Shown: positions 21,929-31,260 of the stretch, one piece after another
How positions within the stretch are numbered: position 1 is the stretch's first letter
Layout: the number at the start of each line of letters is the position of its first letter
Source: Bacteroidota bacterium
GTDB taxonomy: Bacteria > Bacteroidota > Bacteroidia > Bacteroidales > VadinHA17
Assembly: GCA_025350595.1 (NCBI GenBank)
Contig: JANXXP010000044.1
Location: 1-43,993 of the forward strand
Direction: 5' to 3'
DNA length: 43,993 nt
Made by a program: the position numbers and the translations under genes
Notes under the pieces: model-generated
Seen by the model: only the letters and a program-made list of their open reading frames with translations
What the model was told of the DNA's origin: nothing
Databases searched by the model: none

Positions 21929-23530
21929 ATGAAGCTCAAATTTGCTATACCCCACAACCTTGTAATTGTATTCAGTATTGTTATAATATCGGCTGTTCTC
22001 ACATGGATTATTCCCGGGGGAAAATTTGACAGGCATCAGGTTTCGGTTAATGGTGTTGAGCGGAGCGTAATTGTCAATGGTTCATTCCACTATGTCGAAA
22101 ATCAGCCGCAGACCTGGCAGATATTCTCGGCGTTTTACAAGGGATTTATCAACATGTCGCATATAATTGTCTTCATCCTTATGATTGGAGGCGCATTCTG
22201 GATAATGAATGACACCAAAGCCATTGATGTGGGTATCTTTTCATTTCTGGGATTTACACGACGAATGGAACGATACCGGATAGTGAAGTTTTTTGGAGTG
22301 AACAATATAATCATCTCTCTGATAATGATATTGTTCAGCCTTTTCGGGGCTCTTTTCGGAATGTCTGAAGAGACAATTGCTTTCGCAGTTATTTTTGTAC
22401 CGCTTGCAATTTCGATGGGATATGATTCTTTGGTTGGGATTGCACTTTGCTATTTTGCGGCTCATATCGGATTTGCAGGTGCTATTCTGAATCCATTCAC
22501 AGTCGGAATAGCACAGGGACTTGCCAGTGTACCCTTGTTTACAGGAATTGAGTACCGTTCATTATGCTGGATCATTATAACTTTTACCGGCATAGCATTT
22601 GTACTCTGGTATGCTGCAAGGATTAAAAAAAATCCTCTGAAAAGTCCAATGTATGAAGCAGACGAATACTGGAGACAAAAAGGGAATTCACATATTGAGG
22701 AGATAAAGTATTATACTCCGAGGTCAGCATGGATAGTTGCATTTCTGACAGGTATAGTTCTGATCATTTTTGCTGTAAAGCATCCAATTACCGAATTCAC
22801 TTTTGGCTTATCTAAAATTTCATCTCCCCTTTTGCCAATTCTTGCAGGATTATTCTTTTTGTCAAGTTTCATTACCCTGAGAAAATCTCTGCACTTTTTT
22901 GTACTTAATATTCTGGCTTTCACAATGATTTATCTGGTGGTAGGAGTCCTTGGTTACCAATGGTATATTATGGAAATTGCCGCACTTTTCCTTGCAATGG
23001 GATTAGTTACAGGATTTGCCTCGGGCAAAAAAGCAGGAGATACTACAAAACTATTTGTTGAAGGGGTAAAGGATATTGTATCAGCATCACTTGTTGTAGG
23101 TTTCGCGGGAGGAATTATCGCAATACTTACTGACGGACAGATTATTGATACTGTTCTTAATAGTTTATCAGGAGCATTGCACGGAGCTAGTCAGATGTCG
23201 GCAATATTTATTATGTACGGTTTCCAGTCGCTTATAAATCTGATTATAACATCAGGATCAGCCAAGGCAGCTCTTACAATACCAATTATGGCTGAATTCT
23301 CTGATATTGTTGGACTTACACGACAAGCTACAATAATGGCTTTTCAGTTTGGTGCAGGTTTCACTGATATGATAGCTCCCACATCGGGAGTACTTATTGG
23401 TGTTTTGGGAATGGCAAGAATTCCATATGCAAAATGGCTGAAATGGGTAATGCCAATATTACTGATCCTGGTGTTATTAGGATTATTACTACTAATACCT
23501 ACCGTAACTATGAAACTGAACGGATTCTGA
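21929..23530 (+). CDS. YfcC-family transporter (ArcD/DcuC-like)
   Basis: The 533-residue inner-membrane protein has about 12-13 hydrophobic helices. Family marks include IIISAVLTWIIPGGKFDR near the N-terminus, the GMSEETIAFAVIFVPLAISMGYDS loop, a GAILNPFTVGIAQGLA motif and TSGSAKAALTIPIMAEFSD with APTSGVLIG in the second half. YfcC/COG1288 proteins are ion-coupled carriers of C4-dicarboxylates, basic amino acids or peptides. Next to a cyanophycinase and an isoaspartyl dipeptidase, uptake of beta-Asp-Arg or exchange of Asp/Arg products is a reasonable inference; the sequence itself does not fix the substrate. The start is well placed before helix 1. Confidence 0.85.
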   Translation: MKLKFAIPHNLVIVFSIVIISAVLTWIIPGGKFDRHQVSVNGVERSVIVNGSFHYVENQPQTWQIFSAFYKGFINMSHIIVFILMIGGAFWIMNDTKAIDVGIFSFLGFTRRMERYRIVKFFGVNNIIISLIMILFSLFGALFGMSEETIAFAVIFVPLAISMGYDSLVGIALCYFAAHIGFAGAILNPFTVGIAQGLASVPLFTGIEYRSLCWIIITFTGIAFVLWYAARIKKNPLKSPMYEADEYWRQKGNSHIEEIKYYTPRSAWIVAFLTGIVLIIFAVKHPITEFTFGLSKISSPLLPILAGLFFLSSFITLRKSLHFFVLNILAFTMIYLVVGVLGYQWYIMEIAALFLAMGLVTGFASGKKAGDTTKLFVEGVKDIVSASLVVGFAGGIIAILTDGQIIDTVLNSLSGALHGASQMSAIFIMYGFQSLINLIITSGSAKAALTIPIMAEFSDIVGLTRQATIMAFQFGAGFTDMIAPTSGVLIGVLGMARIPYAKWLKWVMPILLILVLLGLLLLIPTVTMKLNGF

Positions 23531-23564
23531 GGACTAATACCAATTCGTTGAATAACTTGACTAT

Positions 23565-24176
23565 TTAAGCTTCTTCCTTTGGAGTAACGGGAACAGCAGC
23601 AGGAGCCTTAGATCCTTTTTTCTGAGGATATGTGCCTGGCAAAATAACGTTTATCAGTTTTTTACCCCATAAACCCAATTGGATTCCGGTTGCGAGTGAA
23701 ACAAGACTAAGAAGGACTGTGAAAACACCGTAATGTTCGTATGGGGCAATAAAAAATGTTGCGACAGATAAAACAAGAATTACCAAGCTTGCGAAAATTT
23801 TCCTGTACAACAACGGAGTAGCAAGGGTTTTGAATCTTGTAAGTCCATCGACTATCCCTGTACCAATAGCAAGCACAATTGTAAATGGAAAAACAAAAAC
23901 TGAAAATATCAGAACGCTTTTCAATATCTCAGGCTGGAAATTTTTGAAAAAATATGTAATAAAAGTAAGAATGGGAATTACTATTACCAGAGCCTGTGAT
24001 AAATGTATTGCAATAGGATGAAGGTCAAAGTTCAGCAACAAAAGCCTGTTTAGAGAAACTTTTTCTCTGTAAGGTTCAAAAACCTTTCGTGGAAGACCAC
24101 ATGCTGGACATACATCCCCCAGTTTATCAGCTTCCATTACAAATCCACAAGGCCGGCAACGTACTAGTTCTTTCAT
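23565..24176 (-). CDS. Rubredoxin-like zinc ribbon plus DUF2231-type membrane protein
   Basis: The 203-residue protein starts with a rubredoxin-like metal knuckle pair (CRPCGFVMEADKLGDVCPAC, Cys about 7/10/22/25). Then come four hydrophobic helices resembling DUF2231, whose first helix carries FDLHPIAIHLSQALVIVIP with a His pair that could bind haem or metal, and a Lys/Pro/Ala tail. A role in membrane electron transfer is possible (inference). It is leftward, convergent with the transporter and divergent from the acyl-CoA synthetase. Function not established. Confidence 0.75.
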   Translation of the reverse strand: MKELVRCRPCGFVMEADKLGDVCPACGLPRKVFEPYREKVSLNRLLLLNFDLHPIAIHLSQALVIVIPILTFITYFFKNFQPEILKSVLIFSVFVFPFTIVLAIGTGIVDGLTRFKTLATPLLYRKIFASLVILVLSVATFFIAPYEHYGVFTVLLSLVSLATGIQLGLWGKKLINVILPGTYPQKKGSKAPAAVPVTPKEEA

Positions 24177-24293
24177 AATGATAAAAGCTATTAGTTTTAA
24201 AGCTCAAAATTATAAATTTAGCTGATTTATACAATCATTCAGTGGTTTTCTGATCAATAATAGTATATTCGTTTTTTTACATTTAAAAGGTGA

Positions 24294-26081
24294 ATGATGG
24301 AACCAACAAGAACATTCGACATCCTGGAAAGGATACAAAATAAGTATTCCGATAAGACAGACGTACTCGCAGGCAAGGAAAACGGAATATGGAAAAAATA
24401 TGCTATCCAGGAATACATTGATAATTGCAACTGGGTTAGTTTTGCCCTTCTTTCATTGGGAATAAAAAAAGGTGATAAGATCGCTTTAATATCCAACAAC
24501 AGGCCGGAATGGAATTTTACCGACTTTGGAATAAGCCAGATAGGGGCAATTGGCGTTCCGATTTATCCTACAATAAGCAGCGAGGAATATTCATACATTT
24601 TGGGGCATTCTGAACCCAAAGTTGTTTTTATATCAGATAAAAGCTTGTATGAAAAAATCAAGCCTATTATGGATCAGAATCCCGGAATATCGGCTATTTA
24701 TACTTTTGACAGGATTGCCGGGGCGAAACATTTTTCTGAATTGATAACCATCGGCAAAGAGATGGCTTCAAATCTTTCAAATGATCTGGTTAATGCAAAG
24801 AACTCAGTTGAACCATCTGACCTGGTGACAATAATTTATACTTCCGGAACAACGGGTTTTCCAAAAGGAGTAATGCTCAACCATTCAAACCTTATTTCCA
24901 ACATCATTGAATCGAGTTATATACATCCTCTCGGACCGGAATCAAAAACATTATCATTTCTCCCTCTGAGTCATATTTATGAAAGAATGCTGACTTATCA
25001 TTTTCAATATAAAGGGATCAGTATTTATTACGCTGAAAACATGGGGACCATAATGGATAACCTTAAAGATATCAAACCTAATGTAATCGCAACTGTACCA
25101 CGTTTACTTGAAAGGATCTTCGACAAAATTGTCAGTACCGGGAAAGATCTGAAAGGGATTAAGAAACAATTATTCTTTTGGGCTTTAAATCTGGGACTCA
25201 GATATGAATTTAACGGGAAAAACGGATGGTTTTATGAGGCGCAGCTTAAACTCGCCAATAAACTCATTTTTGTTAAATGGAGAGAAGCTCTGGGTGGAAA
25301 CATTAAAATAATTTCTTCTGCAGGTGCTGCCTTGCAGCCTCGTCTTGCACGTGTTTTCTGGGCTGCCGGGATTCCGATACTTGAGGGTTATGGATTAACA
25401 GAAACCTCTCCTGTGGTCGCGATAAATAATATGGTAACAAAGGAGATCATGTTCGGAAGTGTTGGTCCGATTTTAAAGGATGTTCAGGTTATGATAGCTG
25501 AAGACGGGGAAATTCTGACCAAAGGTCCGAATCAGATGGTTGGATACTATAAAGAGCCTGAACTCACCAAACAGGCAATTGATATCAACGGATGGTTTCA
25601 TACTGGAGATATCGGGACAATGATTGATAACAAATATTTAAAAATCACCGACCGTAAAAAAGAGATATTTAAGATCTCAAGTGGTAAGTATGTTGCTCCA
25701 CAGGTGATTGAGAATAAGTTAAAGGAATCGATGTTTGTGGAACAGGTAATGGTTATAGGTGAAAACCAGAAATTTGCTTCTGCAATAATTTCTCCTGAAT
25801 TTCAGTTTCTGCATAACTGGGCTTCAATACACCATGTTTCTTATCGTGACAATAATGAATTAATAGCCAATCCTTTAGTTTTTGCACGTTTTCAGAAGGA
25901 GGTAAATGATATGAATGTGAATCTGAGTGATCATGAAAAGATCAAGAGATTCAGACTTGTTGCTGATGAATGGACTGCCAATACCGGAGAATTGTCTCCC
26001 ACTTTAAAACTAAAAAGGAAAGTGCTGTATGAGAAATATAGTGCTCTTATTAGTGAGATTTTTAGTGTAGATAAAACCTAG
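24294..26081 (+). CDS. Long-chain acyl-CoA synthetase (AMP-forming)
   Basis: A 595-residue ANL-superfamily ligase of the FadD15/ACSL type, which activates fatty acids to acyl-CoA with ATP. Motifs: P-loop TIIYTSGTTGFPKGVMLNH (about 180-198), LPLSHIYERM, GYGLTETSPVVAINN (about 366-380), GWFHTGDIG and the ligase-domain hinge/lysine region DRKKEIFKISSGKYVAPQVI. Full length and intact. Two adjacent ATGs exist at 24294 and 24297. A TATATTCG near -7-like spacing lies upstream. It stands alone on its strand, followed after 210 bp by the DUF5686 gene. Confidence 0.92.
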   Translation: MMEPTRTFDILERIQNKYSDKTDVLAGKENGIWKKYAIQEYIDNCNWVSFALLSLGIKKGDKIALISNNRPEWNFTDFGISQIGAIGVPIYPTISSEEYSYILGHSEPKVVFISDKSLYEKIKPIMDQNPGISAIYTFDRIAGAKHFSELITIGKEMASNLSNDLVNAKNSVEPSDLVTIIYTSGTTGFPKGVMLNHSNLISNIIESSYIHPLGPESKTLSFLPLSHIYERMLTYHFQYKGISIYYAENMGTIMDNLKDIKPNVIATVPRLLERIFDKIVSTGKDLKGIKKQLFFWALNLGLRYEFNGKNGWFYEAQLKLANKLIFVKWREALGGNIKIISSAGAALQPRLARVFWAAGIPILEGYGLTETSPVVAINNMVTKEIMFGSVGPILKDVQVMIAEDGEILTKGPNQMVGYYKEPELTKQAIDINGWFHTGDIGTMIDNKYLKITDRKKEIFKISSGKYVAPQVIENKLKESMFVEQVMVIGENQKFASAIISPEFQFLHNWASIHHVSYRDNNELIANPLVFARFQKEVNDMNVNLSDHEKIKRFRLVADEWTANTGELSPTLKLKRKVLYEKYSALISEIFSVDKT

Positions 26082-26291
26082 CGAGTCAAATCGTAGTAAA
26101 AAAGTCTCTTTAGATATCTTATTCTATTTTAATTACATAGATACCAACTTCCGGGTATCATCTGCTTCCATATACTTTTAGCATTTGCAATTTAGGAAAA
26201 AAAGATGGTGGACATGATTTCCTTTGTGCACTATTATTAAAACATTAACCTGATAATTGCGTTAGTGCTAATAAGTCACATGATATTGAGT

Positions 26292-28844
26292 ATGAATTTC
26301 AGATTTACTTTTTCGATATTTTTCTTTTTATTTCTTTTTACAGGTTCTGATTCGTTTTCCCAGGCATCTGAAAAAACCATAATAAAAGGTATTGTAAGCG
26401 ATGCAAAAACCGGAGACCCTATCCCCTATGCAACTGTTTTACTTAAAGGGACAACTGTTGGAACAATAACTGATAATCAGGGGAAATACTCAATTGAGAC
26501 AAAAGTACCGGCAACTCAGGTTGAGTTTTCATATCTGGGTTATCAGACTCAATCAAAAAGCATATTTGCCGGGAAAGAGCAGATAATAAACATCAGGTTA
26601 AGCCTGTCTGTTATAGCACTTGATGAAGTAACAATAAAACCAAAAAGGGTAGGTTACAAGAACAAAAACAACCCTGCGGTGGACCTCATAGATAAAGTAA
26701 TTGCCCATAAAAGTGTAAACAGGAAAGAAGCATATGATTACCTTGAATATAAACAATATGAGAAGATTCAGTTTGCCCTTAGCAACGTTTCAGAAAAATT
26801 CAAAAAGGGAAATTTCTTCGGAAAATTCAAATCGGTGTTTGAAAATGTCGATACTACAAAACGTATAGGAAATGGCATCCTCCATTTTTTTATCAAGGAG
26901 ACTCTTTCTGATCATTATTTCAGGAAAGATCCTGCTGCAACAAAAGAAATAATTACAGCGGAAAAAACAATCAATTTTGATGAATATCTCGATAACAATG
27001 GGATTACTTCTCATCTTAAATATGTATTTCAGAACATTAATATTTATGATAATGAAATCCTCTTCCTTACAAATAAGTTCGTAAGCCCGATTGCTTCTGC
27101 CGCTCCACTGTTCTATAGGTATTATATTATTGACACCCTGAATGTTAATAACATAAAATGTGTAAGATTATTCTTTGAACCAAGGAACCAGGCAGATTTT
27201 CTTTTCCATGGTCACCTTTATGTAACTCTCGACAGCTGTTATGCCATCAGAAAAATAGATATAGGAATTAATAAGAATATAAACATAGACTGGGTAAAGG
27301 ATATTTCTGTAGTTCAGGATTTTGAGCAGTTTGGTCAGAAAGGATGGCTCCTTTCAAAAGATGAAATAGAAGTTGATTTTGGCATTATGAAAAACTCCAT
27401 GGGGCTTTATGGTCAGCGTACAATTTCTTATAAAGATTATAAAATTAATGAACCAATACATGACAATATCTTTAAAGGACCTGAGAGGATAGAGAAAATA
27501 GATATTGCAACACAAAGTCCTTCCTTCTGGGAAACAAACCGGTATATACCCCTGAACAAATCTGAAATTGGAATTTATGCGAAGGTAGACAGCATTAAAA
27601 AGATCCCTGCATTTAAAAGAAGAATGACCCTGATAATGCTGATCTCAACCAACTTTTATAATCTTGGCAAGATATACCTGGGTCCCGATGATAGTTTCTT
27701 CAGCTTTAATTCTGTAGAGGGAGCGAGATTCAGGATGGGTGGAATGACAACACCAGATTTCAGTAAAAAACTTAATTTTGATGCTTATACCGCATATGGA
27801 TTCAAAGACCAGCTTTTCAAATACAGGGCAGGTATTACTTATTCGTTATCACCCCGTACTATATATGAGTTTCCTGTGAAATCAATCAGGGTCAGCTATG
27901 AGGATGATTACAAAGTCCCGGGGCAGGAATTTCAGTTTGCCCAGAGAGATAACCTGTTTTTGTCTGTCAACAGAGGAACTGCCGAAAAACTTCTGCTCAA
28001 CAGGACTTTCAAAACAGAGTATCTTAATGAATTTGAAAATCATTTTTCTATTCTTGCCGGTTATAGTTTTACAAAGCAATCAGCCAGGGGTGAACTTACT
28101 TTTAATACAGTCGACTATAGGTCATTAACAAACAATGTAAGTAATATCAACATCTCCGAACTATTTACAACTCTGCGCTATGCCCCAAATGAAACTTTCT
28201 ATCAGGGGAGACTCTATAGAAGTCCTTTCCCGAGCAGGGAACCCGTTATTTCTCTGAAGTTTGCCGGAAGTTCAAAATCAATCGGAAGCGATTATGACTA
28301 TCTTCGTTTACAGCTGACTGTTAGCAGAAGAGTTTATCTTTCTGTTCTTGGATTTACGGATATTTCACTTGACGGGGGAAAAATATTCGGAAAAGTACCA
28401 TACTCCCTGTTGTTTGTTCATGCAGGAAACCAGTCATATTCTTATCAAAGAAACGCTTATAACATGATGGATTTCCTCGAGTTTGTAAGTGATCAGTATG
28501 TTTCCCTGAATGCAGAGCATTGTTTTAACGGATTCTTTTTCAATAAAATCCCTTTATTGAAAAAACTTAAACTCAGAGAACTGGTAACATGCAAAGTTAT
28601 TTACGGTGGTGTCACCAAAACCAATAATCCTGATTATCAAAGTGATCTGTTTAAATTTCCTATGACTACATCAGGGATACCCGAAACCTATACACTGGAG
28701 AGAAAGCCTTATGCTGAGGCAGGCATAGGAGTTTCAAACATTTTTAGAGTCCTGAGAGTTGATCTGATTCAACGTTTTACATATCTGGATCTTCCAAACG
28801 TAGCTAAAACAGGATTCAGGATTCAGTTCAAACTGGATATGTAA
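26292..28844 (+). CDS. DUF5686 outer-membrane protein with carboxypeptidase-regulatory-like domain
   Basis: 850 residues from the ATG at 26292, chosen because it begins the signal peptide (MNFRFTFSIFFFLFLFTGSD). Residues about 28-118 form a CarboxypepD_reg-like domain (IIKGIVSDAKTGDPIPYATV, GTITDNQGKYSI, FSYLGYQTQ). A DUF5686 region and a large C-terminal beta-barrel with repeated aromatic strands follow, ending FRIQFKLDM. It resembles SusC-type proteins but lacks the plug domain, so it is not a TonB-dependent receptor. The family is common and uncharacterised in Bacteroidota. No SusD partner is present. It converges with the ArnT-like gene (13 bp apart). Confidence 0.85.
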   Translation: MNFRFTFSIFFFLFLFTGSDSFSQASEKTIIKGIVSDAKTGDPIPYATVLLKGTTVGTITDNQGKYSIETKVPATQVEFSYLGYQTQSKSIFAGKEQIINIRLSLSVIALDEVTIKPKRVGYKNKNNPAVDLIDKVIAHKSVNRKEAYDYLEYKQYEKIQFALSNVSEKFKKGNFFGKFKSVFENVDTTKRIGNGILHFFIKETLSDHYFRKDPAATKEIITAEKTINFDEYLDNNGITSHLKYVFQNINIYDNEILFLTNKFVSPIASAAPLFYRYYIIDTLNVNNIKCVRLFFEPRNQADFLFHGHLYVTLDSCYAIRKIDIGINKNINIDWVKDISVVQDFEQFGQKGWLLSKDEIEVDFGIMKNSMGLYGQRTISYKDYKINEPIHDNIFKGPERIEKIDIATQSPSFWETNRYIPLNKSEIGIYAKVDSIKKIPAFKRRMTLIMLISTNFYNLGKIYLGPDDSFFSFNSVEGARFRMGGMTTPDFSKKLNFDAYTAYGFKDQLFKYRAGITYSLSPRTIYEFPVKSIRVSYEDDYKVPGQEFQFAQRDNLFLSVNRGTAEKLLLNRTFKTEYLNEFENHFSILAGYSFTKQSARGELTFNTVDYRSLTNNVSNINISELFTTLRYAPNETFYQGRLYRSPFPSREPVISLKFAGSSKSIGSDYDYLRLQLTVSRRVYLSVLGFTDISLDGGKIFGKVPYSLLFVHAGNQSYSYQRNAYNMMDFLEFVSDQYVSLNAEHCFNGFFFNKIPLLKKLKLRELVTCKVIYGGVTKTNNPDYQSDLFKFPMTTSGIPETYTLERKPYAEAGIGVSNIFRVLRVDLIQRFTYLDLPNVAKTGFRIQFKLDM

Positions 28845-28857
28845 GCAGAAAAGAATC

Positions 28858-30501
28858 CTATTTTCTGGAATGTGGTATCCTGTAATAAAATAGAAATCCT
28901 CCCTCTTGTTTAATAAGATTACAATCAGGATGCTTATCGAAAAATGATCGGTTAGTAGTCTTGGTAACAAGGTAAACCGGCTTGTCAATATCCCCGGTCA
29001 GCAACCATTCCCTGTTACCGCTTTCACTGTGTCCACCCGGCATCTTCTGAAAATAGAAATAAGGTGCGTAGCTGTAGAATCCTATTGTAGTAACATATAC
29101 ATCCTGACCTGAAATACTTTTATAGAAATTGATAGCCGGAGCCTGTGAGTAGCCTTCGATTTTTGGAACCACTGCTTTCATATAGAAGAAAATACAGAAG
29201 GCTGTTGTATAAAATAAGAGGACTATCCCCCTGAAAATATATTTCCTTTTCATCATTATTATTGCGATAAAAAGCACAATAAGATATGCTGTTCCAATCA
29301 AAAACTCATAACCTGTCCATGTTACCGCTGAATTGAGACAAGCAACAGCAAAATCATCTTTAATATACGGAATAATAAGAGTTTTGTAACTGGCAGCAAG
29401 AGGAAGGCCGATAAGAATAATTGAAAAAATGGCACCGGTAAGCAGGAGAATCCAGATAAGATATTTTTTTAGTACAATCCGGTTGTTAACAAGTTCATAG
29501 ACGAAGTTTGCCGCAAAATAAGAGAGAGGAAAATAGGCGAGGGATGAATAGTGCACAATTTTCGTTTTTACAATTGTGAATAATATCATTACAACCCAAA
29601 ACAGGATAAGCATCCATTTTAAAAAATACTTACCATCTTTACTTGAATCAGCATTTTTTCCGAACAATACAGGAAGTGCCAGTACTGAGATTGGGAAACA
29701 CCCAAGAAAAACAACCAGAAAATGATAATATATTGGTCCGGAATGTCCGGCTACAGGATTAAGAAAAAGGTCCATCTGATATTTAATGAACTCCTTAATA
29801 AACCAGAAACCGTTATTGATCATCTCAAGTCCAAACCATAAGGAAGAGATTAACATACAGGAAATTGTAAAAATCAGAACATTCTTCCAGTTTGAAATAT
29901 TTTTAAATTTCAGAGTTATCCAGTACACTAAAACAGTGATACCGGGAATCAGTAACCCAACCGGACCTTTTGTCAGAGTTGCCAGTCCAACTGAGATGCC
30001 TGCAAGAAGAGCATACTTAAATCCACTTCTTTCACCCGTTTTTCTGATGCTCATTGCAAGAAATACAATCCCAAGAAAAATAAAAAAATTGAAGAAAGGA
30101 TCAATAATTCCTGATTTGAAATATAAATGAGGTAAAAACGAACCTAAAAAAGCCAGGGCCCATATTAATCCGAACTTTTCATCATATAGCTTCTTCCCCA
30201 GAAAATAGAATGCCATCAGCGTCAATATTCCAATTACTGCATTAGGTAAACGTGCTGCAAATTCATTTATCCCAAACATTTTCATACTCAGAACCTGCAT
30301 CCAGAAAAAAAGTGGTGGTTTCTCCCAGAATGGATGAAAATCAATCTGTACCTGAGAGAAATTATTGGTAACAATCATTTCGCGTGCTGACTCGGCAAAA
30401 TTTATTTCATCCCAGTCGAAAAGATGAACAGAACCAAGGAATGGAATAAAAAAGAAAAATGCTGAAATCAGAATTATGCAGGGATAGAATTTCTTGCTCA
30501 T
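28858..30501 (-). CDS. ArnT/PMT-family lipid-linked glycosyltransferase
   Basis: A 547-residue GT-C enzyme with about 12 membrane helices. The first periplasmic loop carries the catalytic acidic site and family motifs: FDWDEINFAESAREM (DxDE-type Asp/Glu pair), HPFWEKPPLFFWMQ and GINEFAARLPNAVIG. These match the ArnT/GT83 family, which moves a sugar from a polyprenyl phosphate donor onto lipid A or another acceptor. The preceding gene encodes a DPM1-like GT2 that can make such a donor (6-bp spacing), so the two probably form a pathway. Which sugar is used (aminoarabinose, mannose or other) cannot be told. It is the last gene of the leftward operon. Confidence 0.88.
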   Translation of the reverse strand: MSKKFYPCIILISAFFFFIPFLGSVHLFDWDEINFAESAREMIVTNNFSQVQIDFHPFWEKPPLFFWMQVLSMKMFGINEFAARLPNAVIGILTLMAFYFLGKKLYDEKFGLIWALAFLGSFLPHLYFKSGIIDPFFNFFIFLGIVFLAMSIRKTGERSGFKYALLAGISVGLATLTKGPVGLLIPGITVLVYWITLKFKNISNWKNVLIFTISCMLISSLWFGLEMINNGFWFIKEFIKYQMDLFLNPVAGHSGPIYYHFLVVFLGCFPISVLALPVLFGKNADSSKDGKYFLKWMLILFWVVMILFTIVKTKIVHYSSLAYFPLSYFAANFVYELVNNRIVLKKYLIWILLLTGAIFSIILIGLPLAASYKTLIIPYIKDDFAVACLNSAVTWTGYEFLIGTAYLIVLFIAIIMMKRKYIFRGIVLLFYTTAFCIFFYMKAVVPKIEGYSQAPAINFYKSISGQDVYVTTIGFYSYAPYFYFQKMPGGHSESGNREWLLTGDIDKPVYLVTKTTNRSFFDKHPDCNLIKQEGGFLFYYRIPHSRK

Positions 30502-30507
30502 TTAAAA

Positions 30508-31251
30508 TCAACTTACCAGAAGATTCCATTTATAAATACCTGTTTTAGTTAAGAAGTACAGGAATGATACTCGCAATACTCCGAAGCCGTACTTCAGACT
30601 CCTCATGAAATTAATACTCGATGCTTCCTTAAAATATTTAGTCGGGCATGTTATTTCTGCTATACTGAATCCATTGTAAAAAATAAGTGCGATCATCTCG
30701 TTATCAAAAATAAAATCGTCTGAGTTAAGCTCAAATTTTACTTTTTTAAGAACTTCGCCTGAATATGCCCTGAAACCTGTGTGATATTCTGTCAGCTTCT
30801 GATGCATTAAAATATTCTGCACTGCTGTCAGAAACCTGTTTGCAAAATATTTATAAACCGGCATACCTCCGGTCAGAGCGCTATTGCCCAATATCCTCGA
30901 TCCAAATACTACCGGGTATAAGCCACTACCAATAATACTTACCATTGCAGGAATCAATAATGGAGTATACTGATAATCAGGATGTAACATTACAACAATA
31001 TCAGCTCCTAATTCAAGTGCTTTTTTATAACATGTCTTCTGATTACCGCCATACCCTTTGTTTACTTCATGATGAATAATATGATTAATTCCAAGCTTTT
31101 TCGCAACATCATAAGTGCTGTCGTTACTGTAATCATCCACAAGAATTACTTCATCTACAATATCAAATGGGATTTCATTATAGGTTTTCTCAAGTGTTAA
31201 GGCTGCATTGTAAGCAGGCAGCACAATAACTATTTTCTTTCCATTATACAT
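30508..31251 (-). CDS. DPM1-like family 2 glycosyltransferase
   Basis: A 247-residue GT2 enzyme of the polyprenyl-phosphate glycosyltransferase type. Motifs: VIVLPAYNAALTLEKT, VDEVILVDDYSNDST (metal-binding/nucleotide Asp), NKGYGGNQKTCYKKAL, MLHPDYQYTP (DxD-like), GFRAYSGEVL and the C-terminal NSDDFIFDNEMIALIFYNGF. There are no flanking membrane helices beyond a short C-terminal amphipathic segment. It would transfer a sugar from a nucleotide donor to undecaprenyl phosphate. Spacing is 9 bp from PAP2 and 6 bp from the ArnT-like gene, indicating one transcript. Confidence 0.88.
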   Translation of the reverse strand: MYNGKKIVIVLPAYNAALTLEKTYNEIPFDIVDEVILVDDYSNDSTYDVAKKLGINHIIHHEVNKGYGGNQKTCYKKALELGADIVVMLHPDYQYTPLLIPAMVSIIGSGLYPVVFGSRILGNSALTGGMPVYKYFANRFLTAVQNILMHQKLTEYHTGFRAYSGEVLKKVKFELNSDDFIFDNEMIALIFYNGFSIAEITCPTKYFKEASSINFMRSLKYGFGVLRVSFLYFLTKTGIYKWNLLVS

Positions 31252-31260
31252 TGAATCCGT

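Noticed and set aside
26292-28844. SusC/TonB-dependent receptor call for the large outer-membrane protein
   Set aside because: It has the carboxypeptidase-regulatory-like domain but no plug domain and no SusD partner; the DUF5686 pattern fits better.
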